Of a stretch of 38,621 nucleotides of DNA, positions 25,489 through 34,804 are shown in pieces. The position numbers and the translations under genes were made by a program. Below the pieces are notes generated by a model. The model worked only from the letters and a program-made list of their open reading frames with translations, was not told the origin of the DNA and searched no databases. How positions within the stretch are numbered: the stretch's first letter is position 1; each line of letters begins with the position of its first letter. This stretch comes from Gammaproteobacteria bacterium (GTDB lineage: Bacteria; Pseudomonadota; Gammaproteobacteria; Arenicellales; Poriferihabitantaceae): assembly GCA_012103395.1 (NCBI GenBank), contig WLWV01000004.1:1-38621 (forward strand). The letters run 5' to 3'.

Positions 25489-27177
25489 ATGCAAACACAA
25501 AGAGTTATTCTGTTTGGCGCGCTTGCCTTGGTCATGGTCATGATTTGGCAGTCATGGATGGAGTTTCAACAACAACGATCTGGGAACTTCGGGCAATCCA
25601 CTTCTAATTCTGAGAATGTCTCAGATAATGGCGTTGAATCCAATAATGACCTGAAGAATGAGGTGCCTGACGCTCCTAAGATAGCGCAGGATACCAACGG
25701 CGAGAATGTTCAGATTAGCGATGGCGCGGACGAGGCATCGGTCAGTGGGCAAATTGTTAATGTCAGTACTGATCTAATCAATGCGCAAATTGACACCAAG
25801 GGTGGTGATCTGATTCGGGTTGAGTTAAAGCAGCATCCTGTGAGTGTTGATTTGCCTGACGAACCATTTGTTTTGATGCATCGTGATGCTGGAGCGATGT
25901 TTGTGGCGCAAAGTGGACTGATCGGCAATGGACGGGATTATCCCAATCATAACGTGGAATTCAGAGCCGATAGCCTGGATTACGCGATGGGAGACGATGA
26001 TTCGTTGGAAATCGTTTTGAGCTGGACCTCACCAGACCAAGTAGCCTACAAAAAGGTGTTTACTTTTGTGCGGGATAGTTACCGAATTGAAGTGGATTTT
26101 CGGGTAGATAACCAAAGCGCGACTCAATGGGATGGCTATGTCTATGGACAGCTAAGACAAACAGCGATTGAACAGGAAGGTTCGATGGGCTTTCTGGGTA
26201 GATTGCCTAGCTTCAATGGTGCGGCCATTTACACCGAGGAAGAAAAGTACGACAAAATAGATTATGAAACTATGCGGGAAAGCAATCTTGATGTCACCAC
26301 ACCTACGGGATGGGTCGCTATGCTGCAACACTATTTTGTTGCGTCATGGCTGCCAAGCGGATCAGATAACTATCAGTTTTATACTGGTGTAACCAATAAA
26401 GCAAACACCGAATATCGAGTCGGATACAAAACCTCACAACCGGTCTCGATTGCTGCGGGAGCTCAGGGAGAAGTCAACACGTCTTTGTTTGTTGGACCCA
26501 AAGAGCAGGCTCGACTGGAAAAACAAAATGCGGAAGGGCTCACCCTAACGGTTGACTATGGCTTTCTTACGCCAGTGTCTGATCCACTATTTTGGTTGTT
26601 GACCAACATACATGATGTGGTTAAGAACTGGGGTTGGGCGATAATCTTGCTGACGGTACTTGTGAAAGCGATCTTCTATCCATTGTCAGCAACTAGCTAT
26701 AAATCAATGGCGAAAATGAAGAAGCTTCAGCCACGCTTGCAAACACTCAAAGAACGTTACAGCGAGGATAAGCAAAAGTTTCAACAGGAGATGATGAAGC
26801 TTTATAAAACCGAAAAAGTAAACCCCGCGGGTGGTTGCCTACCAATATTAGTGCAAATTCCGGTGTTTATGGCATTGTACTGGGTGCTATTAGAGAGTGT
26901 AGAGTTGAGACAGGCGGACTTTATGTTTTGGCTGAATGATCTCTCACTGCCTGATCCTTATTTCGTCTTACCCCTGATCATGGGAGCATCGATGCTGGCA
27001 CAGCATTTCCTCAATCCTGCTCCAGTTGATCCAATGCAGAAGAAGATCATGATGGCTATGCCTGTCGTCTTCACTGTCTTTTTTCTATGGTTCCCTGCGG
27101 GCTTAGTACTGTATTGGGTTGTGAACAACATATTGTCCATTGCGCAGCAATACTACATCACTAGGAAATATCAATAA
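25489..27177 (+). CDS. yidC: Membrane protein insertase YidC
   Basis: A 562-residue inner-membrane insertase that works alone or with SecYEG. Residues about 5–22 form the first helix; a low-complexity Asn/Ser/Asp-rich linker follows to about 80; the periplasmic P1 beta-sandwich fills about 85–350. The conserved 60 kDa inner-membrane domain follows (helices from about residue 365), including WGWAIILLTVLVKAIFYPLS, the cytoplasmic hairpin MAKMKKLQPRLQTLKERY, and PAGGCLPILVQIPVFMALYWVL. The C-terminus QQYYITRKYQ is short, as in gammaproteobacteria. Confidence 0.97.
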   Translation: MQTQRVILFGALALVMVMIWQSWMEFQQQRSGNFGQSTSNSENVSDNGVESNNDLKNEVPDAPKIAQDTNGENVQISDGADEASVSGQIVNVSTDLINAQIDTKGGDLIRVELKQHPVSVDLPDEPFVLMHRDAGAMFVAQSGLIGNGRDYPNHNVEFRADSLDYAMGDDDSLEIVLSWTSPDQVAYKKVFTFVRDSYRIEVDFRVDNQSATQWDGYVYGQLRQTAIEQEGSMGFLGRLPSFNGAAIYTEEEKYDKIDYETMRESNLDVTTPTGWVAMLQHYFVASWLPSGSDNYQFYTGVTNKANTEYRVGYKTSQPVSIAAGAQGEVNTSLFVGPKEQARLEKQNAEGLTLTVDYGFLTPVSDPLFWLLTNIHDVVKNWGWAIILLTVLVKAIFYPLSATSYKSMAKMKKLQPRLQTLKERYSEDKQKFQQEMMKLYKTEKVNPAGGCLPILVQIPVFMALYWVLLESVELRQADFMFWLNDLSLPDPYFVLPLIMGASMLAQHFLNPAPVDPMQKKIMMAMPVVFTVFFLWFPAGLVLYWVVNNILSIAQQYYITRKYQ

Positions 27178-27220
27178 CAGAGGTTCAAAAACAGGTAGAT
27201 AGATTGCTTAACTGAGGCTA

Positions 27221-28585
27221 ATGGCAATTGGTGATCTAGAACAACCGTTGTGCAATGGCGATGATATCGTCGCCATTGCAACGCCCCCAGGACGCGGTGG
27301 TGTGAGTATTCTCCGTTTATCTGGCCCGAACATACCTGCTTTCTCCCAGCGCTTTATTGGGGCTATTCCCACTGATCGACTCGCAAAACTAACCGAATTT
27401 AGAGAACAAGATGGCCGTGCCATCGACCATGGGTTAGCGTTGTATTTTTCTGCCCCCAATAGTTATACCGGAGAACATGTGTTGGAGTTACATGCTCATG
27501 GCAGCCCGGTTGTGATGCAAATGCTAGTCAAGCGTTGTTTGGAATTCGGTGTACGTTTAGCAAAGCCCGGTGAGTTTAGTGAGCGTGCCTTCCTTAATGG
27601 CCGACTTGATCTTGCGCAAGCGGAGGCGGTGGCTGATCTGATTGCGAGCAATACAGAATCGGCGGCGAGGTCTGCGTTTAACTCATTAAAGGGCGATTTC
27701 TCCGAGCAAATACACTTGCTGGTGGGCAAAGTCACAGAGCTCAGAATCTATGTCGAGGCTGCTATTGATTTTCCGGATGAAGAAATTGATTTCCTAGGTG
27801 ATGGTGATGTGTTGGCTCGCCTAAATAATCTGAAGGATATTTTCTTGCAACTAAAGAAGACAGCGAAACAGGGGAAGTTATTGCGAGATGGCCTGAAAGT
27901 GGTTCTTACCGGATTGCCGAATGCAGGCAAATCTAGTTTGTTAAATAACTTTGCTAATGAAAATCGAGCGATCGTGAGTGCCATTCCAGGAACGACTAGG
28001 GATGTTTTAGAGCAGGTCATTCAGATAGATGGGTTGCCTATCGAGGTGATCGATACTGCTGGAGTTCGTGATAGCACAGATGAAATCGAAGTTGAGGGTG
28101 TCAAGAGGGCATTGGCAGCGCAGCGTAATGCAGATTTGATTCTTCTGGTAGTGGATGATACTCAAAGTAATGAACATCAGGTAAATGATCTGCTAGCAAA
28201 TTTACCGAAGCCCATTCCATTCATCATCGTACGCAACAAAATTGACCTAAGTGCTAGGCCAGCAGGCCGGTCGGGAGACAATGTGGGTGTGTCAGCTTTG
28301 ACAGGGGCTGGGATGGATGAGTTGAAAGAGCTTGTATTGGAAAAAGCCGGGTACCGGCAGATCGAAGATAGCCAGTTTATTGCACGTGAAAGGCATATGG
28401 ACGCGATTCACCGAGCAGAGTCGATGTTGCTCAATGGTATTGCCCAGCTCACTGATCATCAGGCAGGAGAGTTGCTGGCAGAGGATTTGTTGGCATGTCA
28501 ACATGCCTTGGGGGAAATTACAGGTGAAGTAACCAGTGAGGATTTGCTGGGATTGATTTTTGGTTCATTTTGCATTGGCAAATAG
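27221..28585 (+). CDS. mnmE: tRNA modification GTPase MnmE
   Basis: A 454-residue tRNA-modifying GTPase that, with MnmG, installs the cmnm5/nm5 group on wobble uridine. The N-terminal folate-binding domain contains IATPPGRGGVSILRLSGP. The inserted G domain shows GLPNAGKSSLLN (G1), GTTRD (G2), DTAGV (G3) and NKID (G4). The C-terminal motif CIGK, with the catalytic Cys, is intact. It follows yidC by 43 bases. Its usual partner mnmG lies downstream but is separated by two motor-type genes. Confidence 0.97.
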   Translation: MAIGDLEQPLCNGDDIVAIATPPGRGGVSILRLSGPNIPAFSQRFIGAIPTDRLAKLTEFREQDGRAIDHGLALYFSAPNSYTGEHVLELHAHGSPVVMQMLVKRCLEFGVRLAKPGEFSERAFLNGRLDLAQAEAVADLIASNTESAARSAFNSLKGDFSEQIHLLVGKVTELRIYVEAAIDFPDEEIDFLGDGDVLARLNNLKDIFLQLKKTAKQGKLLRDGLKVVLTGLPNAGKSSLLNNFANENRAIVSAIPGTTRDVLEQVIQIDGLPIEVIDTAGVRDSTDEIEVEGVKRALAAQRNADLILLVVDDTQSNEHQVNDLLANLPKPIPFIIVRNKIDLSARPAGRSGDNVGVSALTGAGMDELKELVLEKAGYRQIEDSQFIARERHMDAIHRAESMLLNGIAQLTDHQAGELLAEDLLACQHALGEITGEVTSEDLLGLIFGSFCIGK

Positions 28586-28926
28586 TATCTAGCTCGCACT
28601 AACAGCTTCCATTTAGGCTCATAAGCGTATAAGGCCATTGATGAACATCCTTCGGAGCGAGAAGGAGCCCTAGGTGCCGAGTTTTGTCTCGTTGAATTCG
28701 ATTTTCCTGTAGTAATTATTGGGATGTATCTGATATCTATCGGGGGGGGCTGATTGATGATTTCGTCCTAGATTGAACGGTTTCACGTATTTTCCAATAT
28801 GCCTTTTCTGGGTTCTCCCGTATATAATCTGTGCTATGGTTGTGGATGGTTGGGAAGGTGCTTCTTTAGACCATCACAATCACTTATTTCCTAGGCCCGG
28901 AGATAATAGGGAGTGTTGTTTTTAGG
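28586..28926 (+). other. 341-base gap between mnmE and the MotA-like gene, with a possible promoter
   Basis: No gene is seen. A perfect -10 box TATAAT lies at 28823–28828, about 100 bases before the MotA-like start, with only a weak -35 at 17 bases. A run of eight G is at 28742–28749. The gap suggests the two motor-type genes have their own promoter and a leader of roughly 90 bases. Confidence 0.4.
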
Positions 28927-29994
28927 ATGGACTTAGACTCAATCGCACTAGATATTGATATGACAAATAGCAGACTCAAGTATGATCACACTAGCACTGT
29001 GCTAATACAGATGTTAGCCGTGTTTTTGGTGCTCTTAGTTGTTGTTGTGTGGCAACGCGAAATCGTTTATGAGATTTATGTACATAATCAGGTAAATGCG
29101 GTTGGAGGGATTGTGAATGGCGGGATTATCATTCTATTTTTCTCTGGTCTTTTTGAGTTGGTGAAACGTTTTTTTGCCTATCGAAATGAAGAGCTGTCCA
29201 TTCTGCAATTTCTTGAAAACATCGGCAAAGGAGGGGAGCCGCTAAATGGCGTGTCAGAAACCCATATGATCGCCAAACGTTTCGAGGTGTTGAAAAGCCT
29301 AGATAGGAAAAAGGCCAGTATTAACCAGAGTGCACTGGCCGCAACGTTGCTAGCGTCAGAAGCAAGCCGGAATAGTTTCTTAAAATTTGTACACAATGTA
29401 CTGATTCTTACTGGGGTATTCGGCACTATTATTTCTCTATCGATGTCCTTGATGGGGGCGTCTGATCTCATTCAAGCCGGTTATGGCAGTGCAGCAGGAA
29501 CCCAAGGTGGAGGACTCAGTACGATTATTTATGGCATGTCTACAGCGTTGTCAACGACAATGACAGCGATTGTTACCTACCTCTTTTTCGGCTACTTCTA
29601 TATCAAACTGACGGATACTCAAACCTATTTGCTGAGTAGAATTGAAGAGATTTCGGCAACAACTCTGCTTCCCCATATCCAGATTAATCAGGAAGCCTCT
29701 GCTGCGCAAGATTATTCAGAGGGAATGAGAAGGTCCAGTGAGCTAGTGAGAAAATTAGATCAATCCCAGAAAATTTATGCTGAGTCTGCACAAGTCTTGC
29801 AAGCAGCAGCGGAGCATTTAACCGCTAAGCTCAATATGGTTGGTATTCAAGATACCTCTAAAAGTGATCAAGCTTTGATGGAAGCGATACAGGAAATTAT
29901 CGAACTACAGCAAAAGAACAACGAATACAATACAGAAACTATGTCCGATATAGTGGAAATATTGCAGCGTGGTTTTCGCCTTCGCACTCCATAG
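28927..29994 (+). CDS. MotA/TolQ/ExbB-type proton-channel protein
   Basis: A 355-residue inner-membrane protein with four predicted helices at about 24–43, 58–80, 150–178 and 197–228. Helices 3 and 4 carry the family's core: GVFGTIISLSMSLMG, and GMSTALSTTMTAIVTYLFFGYFY, which aligns with the TolQ/ExbB segment ending in an A(I/V)P-like turn. The cytoplasmic loop between helices 2 and 3 is about 70 residues, and a coiled-coil-like tail of about 110 residues follows helix 4. In the family a pentamer of such subunits surrounds a dimer of a single-helix partner and is driven by ion flow. The partner is the next gene, 15 bases downstream. It is distinct from flagellar MotA and from TolQ in length and context. 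Confidence 0.85.
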   Translation: MDLDSIALDIDMTNSRLKYDHTSTVLIQMLAVFLVLLVVVVWQREIVYEIYVHNQVNAVGGIVNGGIIILFFSGLFELVKRFFAYRNEELSILQFLENIGKGGEPLNGVSETHMIAKRFEVLKSLDRKKASINQSALAATLLASEASRNSFLKFVHNVLILTGVFGTIISLSMSLMGASDLIQAGYGSAAGTQGGGLSTIIYGMSTALSTTMTAIVTYLFFGYFYIKLTDTQTYLLSRIEEISATTLLPHIQINQEASAAQDYSEGMRRSSELVRKLDQSQKIYAESAQVLQAAAEHLTAKLNMVGIQDTSKSDQALMEAIQEIIELQQKNNEYNTETMSDIVEILQRGFRLRTP

Positions 29995-30009
29995 CGCTCA
30001 GGCTCGAAT

Positions 30010-31404
30010 ATGTCAGACAATAATGGGTTCGTTGATTTACGTATAGGGCAAGGTGCCCAGGGTATGGGTGATGATAGTGTTTGGCCATCATTCACCGATA
30101 TCATGACAGTGATTGTCATGATATTTTTGATGGCATTAGTGGTCATCATGTTACGGAACTCTGAGCTCGATCACGAATTGGGTATTACCAAGAATGAGCA
30201 AGCTGCGGTTTCGGTCGAGAACAACGAACTTGTGGAAAAGCTGTCCTCTCTTAAAGCGCAGTTGGTTCAACTAGAGACCTCGTTGGGGAAAAGCACTGAG
30301 CAAAACCAAACACTGAAACTTAATCTGGATGAGGAGCAAAAACGTTATCGAGCGCTAGCCGTCGAACAATCTGGGGTGAAAAAAGAATTATCAGAGCTGT
30401 TGACAGAATGGACAGAGCTAACTGATCTTAAGAAAAGTCTGCTTATCCAAACTGAAACAATAAGAAATAAGTTTGCAGATGATAATCAGGGGCCACTGAC
30501 CATAAACCAGGCCATTGCGCTGATTATGACAAACAATGAAAAACTAAAAAAGGAGAAGCAGAAGATTTCGGATGAGCTAGAGGGGCTTTTGGCAAGTAAC
30601 CTAGTACTAAGTGGAGAGCTGGAGGTTGCCTCTGAGACGGCGAATGAACTGTCTGATAGAAAAGCATCTTTGGTTGGAGAAATTCAGGTTGCGCAAGATA
30701 AAATTGAAAACCTGGAGAGCAAGGAATCAATCCTTAACGAAAAAATCGAGATGCTAAACCACGAGCTGGCAAAGAAGGAACAGTCAGCGAATAATCAGAT
30801 TGCCGGACTTAGTGATGAGAACCAAGCGTTAAAAAGTGTCATTGATTCATTCTCTTTACAACTCACAAAAACGGAAACGTTGCTGAATGCATTGAAAGAA
30901 GAGAAGCAAGCGCTTAATGAGAAATTGGCAACGATTGATGCGCTAAGAATTAAGAATGAAGAGCAGTTTGCTGTTGTCAATCAGCAGGTCATGACACTAA
31001 CCGAATTACTTGAAGAAGAGAAAGAAAACAAACTGTCGTTCATTGCTATTAGTAATCTATCGGAAGAGAAATTGCTGGCACTACAAAAAGAGTACCAGGA
31101 CCTAGAGCTAAAATACAAAACGCTAGTAAGACCGGCCCGTAGTACGCTAGGAAAATACGTGGTTGCCGTTTCTTTGTTAAAAAATGGTAATGACTTTATT
31201 TATGAATATCGCTTACCAGACGGTGAAGTGGTGACTCTAGTGAGTGAGGAGTCATTGCATGATGCCTTGCAAGCGCTAAAAGACGCTCATGGTAAAGAAC
31301 TTTATACTCAGGTCATTATCCCCCCGAGCACCCTCGTTTCCCATGCGGACGCATGGAAATTCACTGAACGGATTCTAAATGCATATGATTATTATGCTCA
31401 ATAG
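30010..31404 (+). CDS. MotB-like stator partner with a very long coiled coil
   Basis: A 464-residue protein. One N-terminal membrane helix (about residues 29–49) begins WPSFTDIMTVIVMIFLM; D30 matches the ion-carrying Asp of MotB, TolR and ExbD helices. Residues about 52–375 form an almost unbroken coiled coil rich in Glu, Lys, Leu and Gln, predicted to be periplasmic. A globular end at about 380–464 (YVVAVSLLKNGNDFIYEYRL, then TQVIIPPSTLV) recalls the small ExbD/TolR alpha/beta fold only loosely. The OmpA-like peptidoglycan-binding domain of MotB and ZorB is not visible. It forms a pair with the preceding MotA-like gene. Transport, envelope maintenance, motility or defence are all conceivable; I cannot choose. 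Confidence 0.8.
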   Translation: MSDNNGFVDLRIGQGAQGMGDDSVWPSFTDIMTVIVMIFLMALVVIMLRNSELDHELGITKNEQAAVSVENNELVEKLSSLKAQLVQLETSLGKSTEQNQTLKLNLDEEQKRYRALAVEQSGVKKELSELLTEWTELTDLKKSLLIQTETIRNKFADDNQGPLTINQAIALIMTNNEKLKKEKQKISDELEGLLASNLVLSGELEVASETANELSDRKASLVGEIQVAQDKIENLESKESILNEKIEMLNHELAKKEQSANNQIAGLSDENQALKSVIDSFSLQLTKTETLLNALKEEKQALNEKLATIDALRIKNEEQFAVVNQQVMTLTELLEEEKENKLSFIAISNLSEEKLLALQKEYQDLELKYKTLVRPARSTLGKYVVAVSLLKNGNDFIYEYRLPDGEVVTLVSEESLHDALQALKDAHGKELYTQVIIPPSTLVSHADAWKFTERILNAYDYYAQ

Positions 31405-31482
31405 CGTCTTGGGAGAGACTTGTTGGTTTGTTAGAACCAGATAGGCCGCTGACCTTAGATAACATACGCAAGTTAGTCACTT

Positions 31483-33363
31483 ATGAAATATCCTGAACCA
31501 TTTGATGTCATTGTCATAGGAGGTGGGCATGCCGGTGTCGAATCCGCCTTAGCGGCCGCGAGAATGCAGGTAAGGACCCTACTAATTACTCATAATATTG
31601 AGACAGTGGGGCAAATGTCATGTAATCCAGCTATTGGGGGTATCGGTAAGGGGCATATTGTTAAGGAGATTGATGCACTAGGGGGCGTGATGGCAAAAGC
31701 CATTGACGAAGCGGGTATACATTTTCGAATTCTGAATTCCCGAAAGGGGCCAGCAGTTCAGGCAACTCGGGCGCAAGCGGATCGGGCTTTGTACCGAATA
31801 GCGATTCGAAGAACGGTGGAAAACCAACCAAATCTCACGCTCTTTCAGCAGTCCGTTGATGACTTATTGGTAGAGAACGGTGATGTAGTCGGGGTAAAGA
31901 CTCAACTTGGTATCCAATTTATGGCTCCTGCTGTGGTATTAACCACGGGAACTTTTCTCAATGGGAAGATTCATGTTGGAATGGACAACTCAAAAGGCGG
32001 CAGAGCAGGGGATCCGCCTTCTATCTCGTTGGCCGAACGCTTGAGAGCACTTCCCTTTAAGGTTGATCGATTAAAAACCGGGACGCCGCCTCGTATTGAC
32101 GGTAAGACTATCGACTATTCATCATTGCTTGAGCAACCGGGGGATACGCCCATTCCGGTCTTTTCCTTTCTAGGTGATGCCCGGGAACATCCAGAGCAGG
32201 TTGTTTGTCATATTACTCAAACCAATGAAAAAACCCATGAAATTATTGCAGCATCTTTGGATCAATCACCGATTTATGGTGGTGTGATTGAAGGAGTCGG
32301 CCCCCGCTATTGCCCTTCTATTGAGGATAAAGTAGTTCGTTTTTCAGATAGATCAAATCATCAGATTTTTATCGAACCTGAAGGGCTAAATACGACAGAG
32401 ATATATCCGAATGGGATTTCAACCAGTTTGCCTTTCGATGTTCAGCATAAATTGGTTAGAACTATCAAAGGGTTTGAAAACGCGATCATAACGCGCCCCG
32501 GATATGCCATTGAATATGATTTTTTTGACCCGAGAGGTCTCAAAAAAAGCTTAGAAACCAAGTGCATTAATGGCCTGTTTTTCGCAGGGCAAATTAATGG
32601 AACCACGGGCTACGAAGAAGCTGCAGGGCAAGGGTTGATTGCAGGTCTAAATGCTGCCAGGCTGGTCCAGCAAAAAGCCCCCTGGTGCCCAGATCGAAGT
32701 GAAGCCTACATTGGTGTGATGATCGATGATCTAGTGACTCGTGGTACTGCCGAACCCTATCGGATGTTTACTTCCAGAGCGGAATATCGACTCCAGCTTC
32801 GAGAAGACAATGCAGATATTCGATTGACGCCAAAGGGATACGAGTTGGGATTGGTTGATGATTTTCGAAAGAGTGCATTTGACCAGAAGCTTAATTCTAT
32901 TGAGAAGGAAAAAAGTCGCTTGCAGCAAACTTGGGTTCGACCTGAATCGGTGAATTGTGAGGTGGCGGAAGACGTACTTGGGCAACCGCTTTTACGAGAA
33001 AGTAATTTGTTGGATCTGTTAAGGAGGCCTGAAGTTGATTACGCTGATTTGATTAGACTTTCAGATTTGGAAGAGCCTTTAACGTCACAGCAGGAAATTC
33101 GTCAACTTGAAATACAGGCGAGATACAGTGGTTATATTGAACGACAAATTGTCGAGATCGAGCGACATAAAAAGAATGAAACTCTGATGTTACCTCCGGG
33201 TATCGATTATCACCAGGTCAATGGCTTGTCGTCCGAAGTTAGGCAGAAGTTTGCCGAAGCCCGTCCCGAAACCATTGGCCAGGCAGCAAGAATTCCCGGT
33301 GTCACTCCTGCAGCAATATCGCTTTTATTGGTTTATTTGAAGAAAAATCAACGGGCTGCATAA
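31483..33363 (+). CDS. mnmG: tRNA uridine-5-carboxymethylaminomethyl synthesis enzyme MnmG
   Basis: A 626-residue FAD enzyme that works with MnmE. The FAD motif [18 protein letters not shown] is near residues 11–28; the family signatures [24 protein letters not shown] and [16 protein letters not shown] are present, and the C-terminal helical domain needed for MnmE contact ends at [16 protein letters not shown]. Normally rsmG and parA/parB follow; here the next gene is a convergent glutathione reductase. Confidence 0.98.
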   Translation: MKYPEPFDVIVIGGGHAGVESALAAARMQVRTLLITHNIETVGQMSCNPAIGGIGKGHIVKEIDALGGVMAKAIDEAGIHFRILNSRKGPAVQATRAQADRALYRIAIRRTVENQPNLTLFQQSVDDLLVENGDVVGVKTQLGIQFMAPAVVLTTGTFLNGKIHVGMDNSKGGRAGDPPSISLAERLRALPFKVDRLKTGTPPRIDGKTIDYSSLLEQPGDTPIPVFSFLGDAREHPEQVVCHITQTNEKTHEIIAASLDQSPIYGGVIEGVGPRYCPSIEDKVVRFSDRSNHQIFIEPEGLNTTEIYPNGISTSLPFDVQHKLVRTIKGFENAIITRPGYAIEYDFFDPRGLKKSLETKCINGLFFAGQINGTTGYEEAAGQGLIAGLNAARLVQQKAPWCPDRSEAYIGVMIDDLVTRGTAEPYRMFTSRAEYRLQLREDNADIRLTPKGYELGLVDDFRKSAFDQKLNSIEKEKSRLQQTWVRPESVNCEVAEDVLGQPLLRESNLLDLLRRPEVDYADLIRLSDLEEPLTSQQEIRQLEIQARYSGYIERQIVEIERHKKNETLMLPPGIDYHQVNGLSSEVRQKFAEARPETIGQAARIPGVTPAAISLLLVYLKKNQRAA

Positions 33364-33395
33364 GAGTCAGTATTTAGAATTAGGAATGCAGCCCG
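33352..33395. terminator. Inverted repeat at the mnmG / gor junction
   Basis: CGGGCTGCAT at 33352–33361, covering the last mnmG codons, pairs with ATGCAGCCCG at 33386–33395. The genes are convergent and only 53 bases apart, so this stem may serve as a transcript end for either. No T-run follows, which weakens the call. Confidence 0.4.
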
Positions 33396-33416
33396 TGTAA
33401 AACGGGTGTCGCTTTG

Positions 33417-34769
33417 TTATCGCATGGTTACTAGTTCTTCGGCGGCTGTCGGGTGAATGGCGACGGTATTATCGAAATCCTGTTTAGTTGCTCCCATTTT
33501 TATCGCGACGGCAAAACCCTGTAATATTTCATCGGCACTATCGCCAATGATGTGGCATCCAACGACTTTTTCGTTGTTTCCGGTAGTAACCAACTTAAAA
33601 ACCGTTGGTGATTTGTGACTACTCACGGCATAACGCATGTTAGTGAACCGACTTTCATAAGTTTTTACCTGACCTGAACCGTATTTTTCTTTTGCTTCGT
33701 CTTCGGTTAAACCAATAGTGCCCACTGGTGGATGGCTAAAAATAACCGTCGGAATATCATCATAATTGAGCTTCGCATCGGGCTGTTTATCAAATAAGCG
33801 ATCCGACAGTTTTCGACCAGCGGCAATAGCGACTGGGGTCAAGGGTGCCCTTGGTGTTACGTCACCAACGGCATAAATGCCACTCACTGCGGTGTTTTGA
33901 TATTCATCGGTATCGATGAAGCCTCTTTTGTTGGGAGCAAGGTCTGTGTTCTCAAGCGTCAGTTTGGTGATATTGGTGTGTCTACCAATGGCCCATATGA
34001 TTGAATCGTAGCCGTCGGATTTCTCTCCGTTGTCCTGTTTGAAACCGTAGGTCCCATCTTTGGATCGATAAAGTTCAGTTAAGGCAATATTCGTCATGAT
34101 TTGTGTGCCATTTTTTATCATTTCTCCCATCACGGTTTGGTAAATTACCGGATCAAATGAGCGCAGCAATTTATCTTTTCTCAGTAGCATGGAGACCTCA
34201 CTACCGAGTCCTTGCAACACCCCCGCCAGCTCCGTTGCAATGTAACCCGCACCGATAATGAGTGGTTTCATGGGTTGGTTTTCAAGCTCAAAGAAACCGT
34301 CGCTGGTAATGCCGAGATCTGCGCCTGGAATATTAGGAACAGTAGGTTGCCCCCCGGTTGCGATTAATATATGGTCCGCCGTGAAAGATTGTTCGCCAAC
34401 TTTGACGCAATGGTTTCCTTCGAATTGTCCAATGCCATTGACCACGGTTACATTCGAGTTGCCCAGATTAGTGGAATAAATCTGGTTTAGTCTAGCAACA
34501 TACTGATCTCTTGATTGTTTAATAATAGGCCAATGAAATTGACCTCGTTCGAGGTTGAATCCATAATCTGGAGCCAGATCAATTGCTTCGCCTAGCTGAG
34601 CTGCTGTCCACATGACTTTTTTCGGTACGCAACCAACATTAACGCACGTTCCGCCGAGTCTACCTGACTCGACCAGCAGCACACTAGCTCCGTACTGAGC
34701 TGCCCGTCTGGCTGAGGCAATGCCGCCACTTCCGCCGCCGATAACGATAAAATCATACTGTGTCTTCAT
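33417..34769 (-). CDS. gor: Glutathione-disulfide reductase
   Basis: A 450-residue NADPH-dependent flavoenzyme that keeps glutathione reduced. The FAD motif is [16 protein letters not shown] at about residues 9–24. The redox pair C42–C47 lies in [16 protein letters not shown], and the VNVGCVPKK sequence is that of glutathione reductase rather than lipoamide dehydrogenase. The second GxGxxA nucleotide-binding site is [13 protein letters not shown]. The acid–base pair H439–E444 near the C-terminus is present (HPTAAEE). The gene is divergent from prlC across 35 bases. Confidence 0.95.
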   Translation of the reverse strand: MKTQYDFIVIGGGSGGIASARRAAQYGASVLLVESGRLGGTCVNVGCVPKKVMWTAAQLGEAIDLAPDYGFNLERGQFHWPIIKQSRDQYVARLNQIYSTNLGNSNVTVVNGIGQFEGNHCVKVGEQSFTADHILIATGGQPTVPNIPGADLGITSDGFFELENQPMKPLIIGAGYIATELAGVLQGLGSEVSMLLRKDKLLRSFDPVIYQTVMGEMIKNGTQIMTNIALTELYRSKDGTYGFKQDNGEKSDGYDSIIWAIGRHTNITKLTLENTDLAPNKRGFIDTDEYQNTAVSGIYAVGDVTPRAPLTPVAIAAGRKLSDRLFDKQPDAKLNYDDIPTVIFSHPPVGTIGLTEDEAKEKYGSGQVKTYESRFTNMRYAVSSHKSPTVFKLVTTGNNEKVVGCHIIGDSADEILQGFAVAIKMGATKQDFDNTVAIHPTAAEELVTMR

Positions 34770-34804
34770 AGGTTTGACCTGAGTTAATTTACGAGAATAA
34801 ATAA

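Noticed and set aside
28927-31404. Zorya defence system ZorAB
   Set aside because: ZorC/ZorD or ZorE partners are absent, the MotB-like protein lacks the OmpA-type domain, and it sits in a housekeeping cluster rather than in a defence island.
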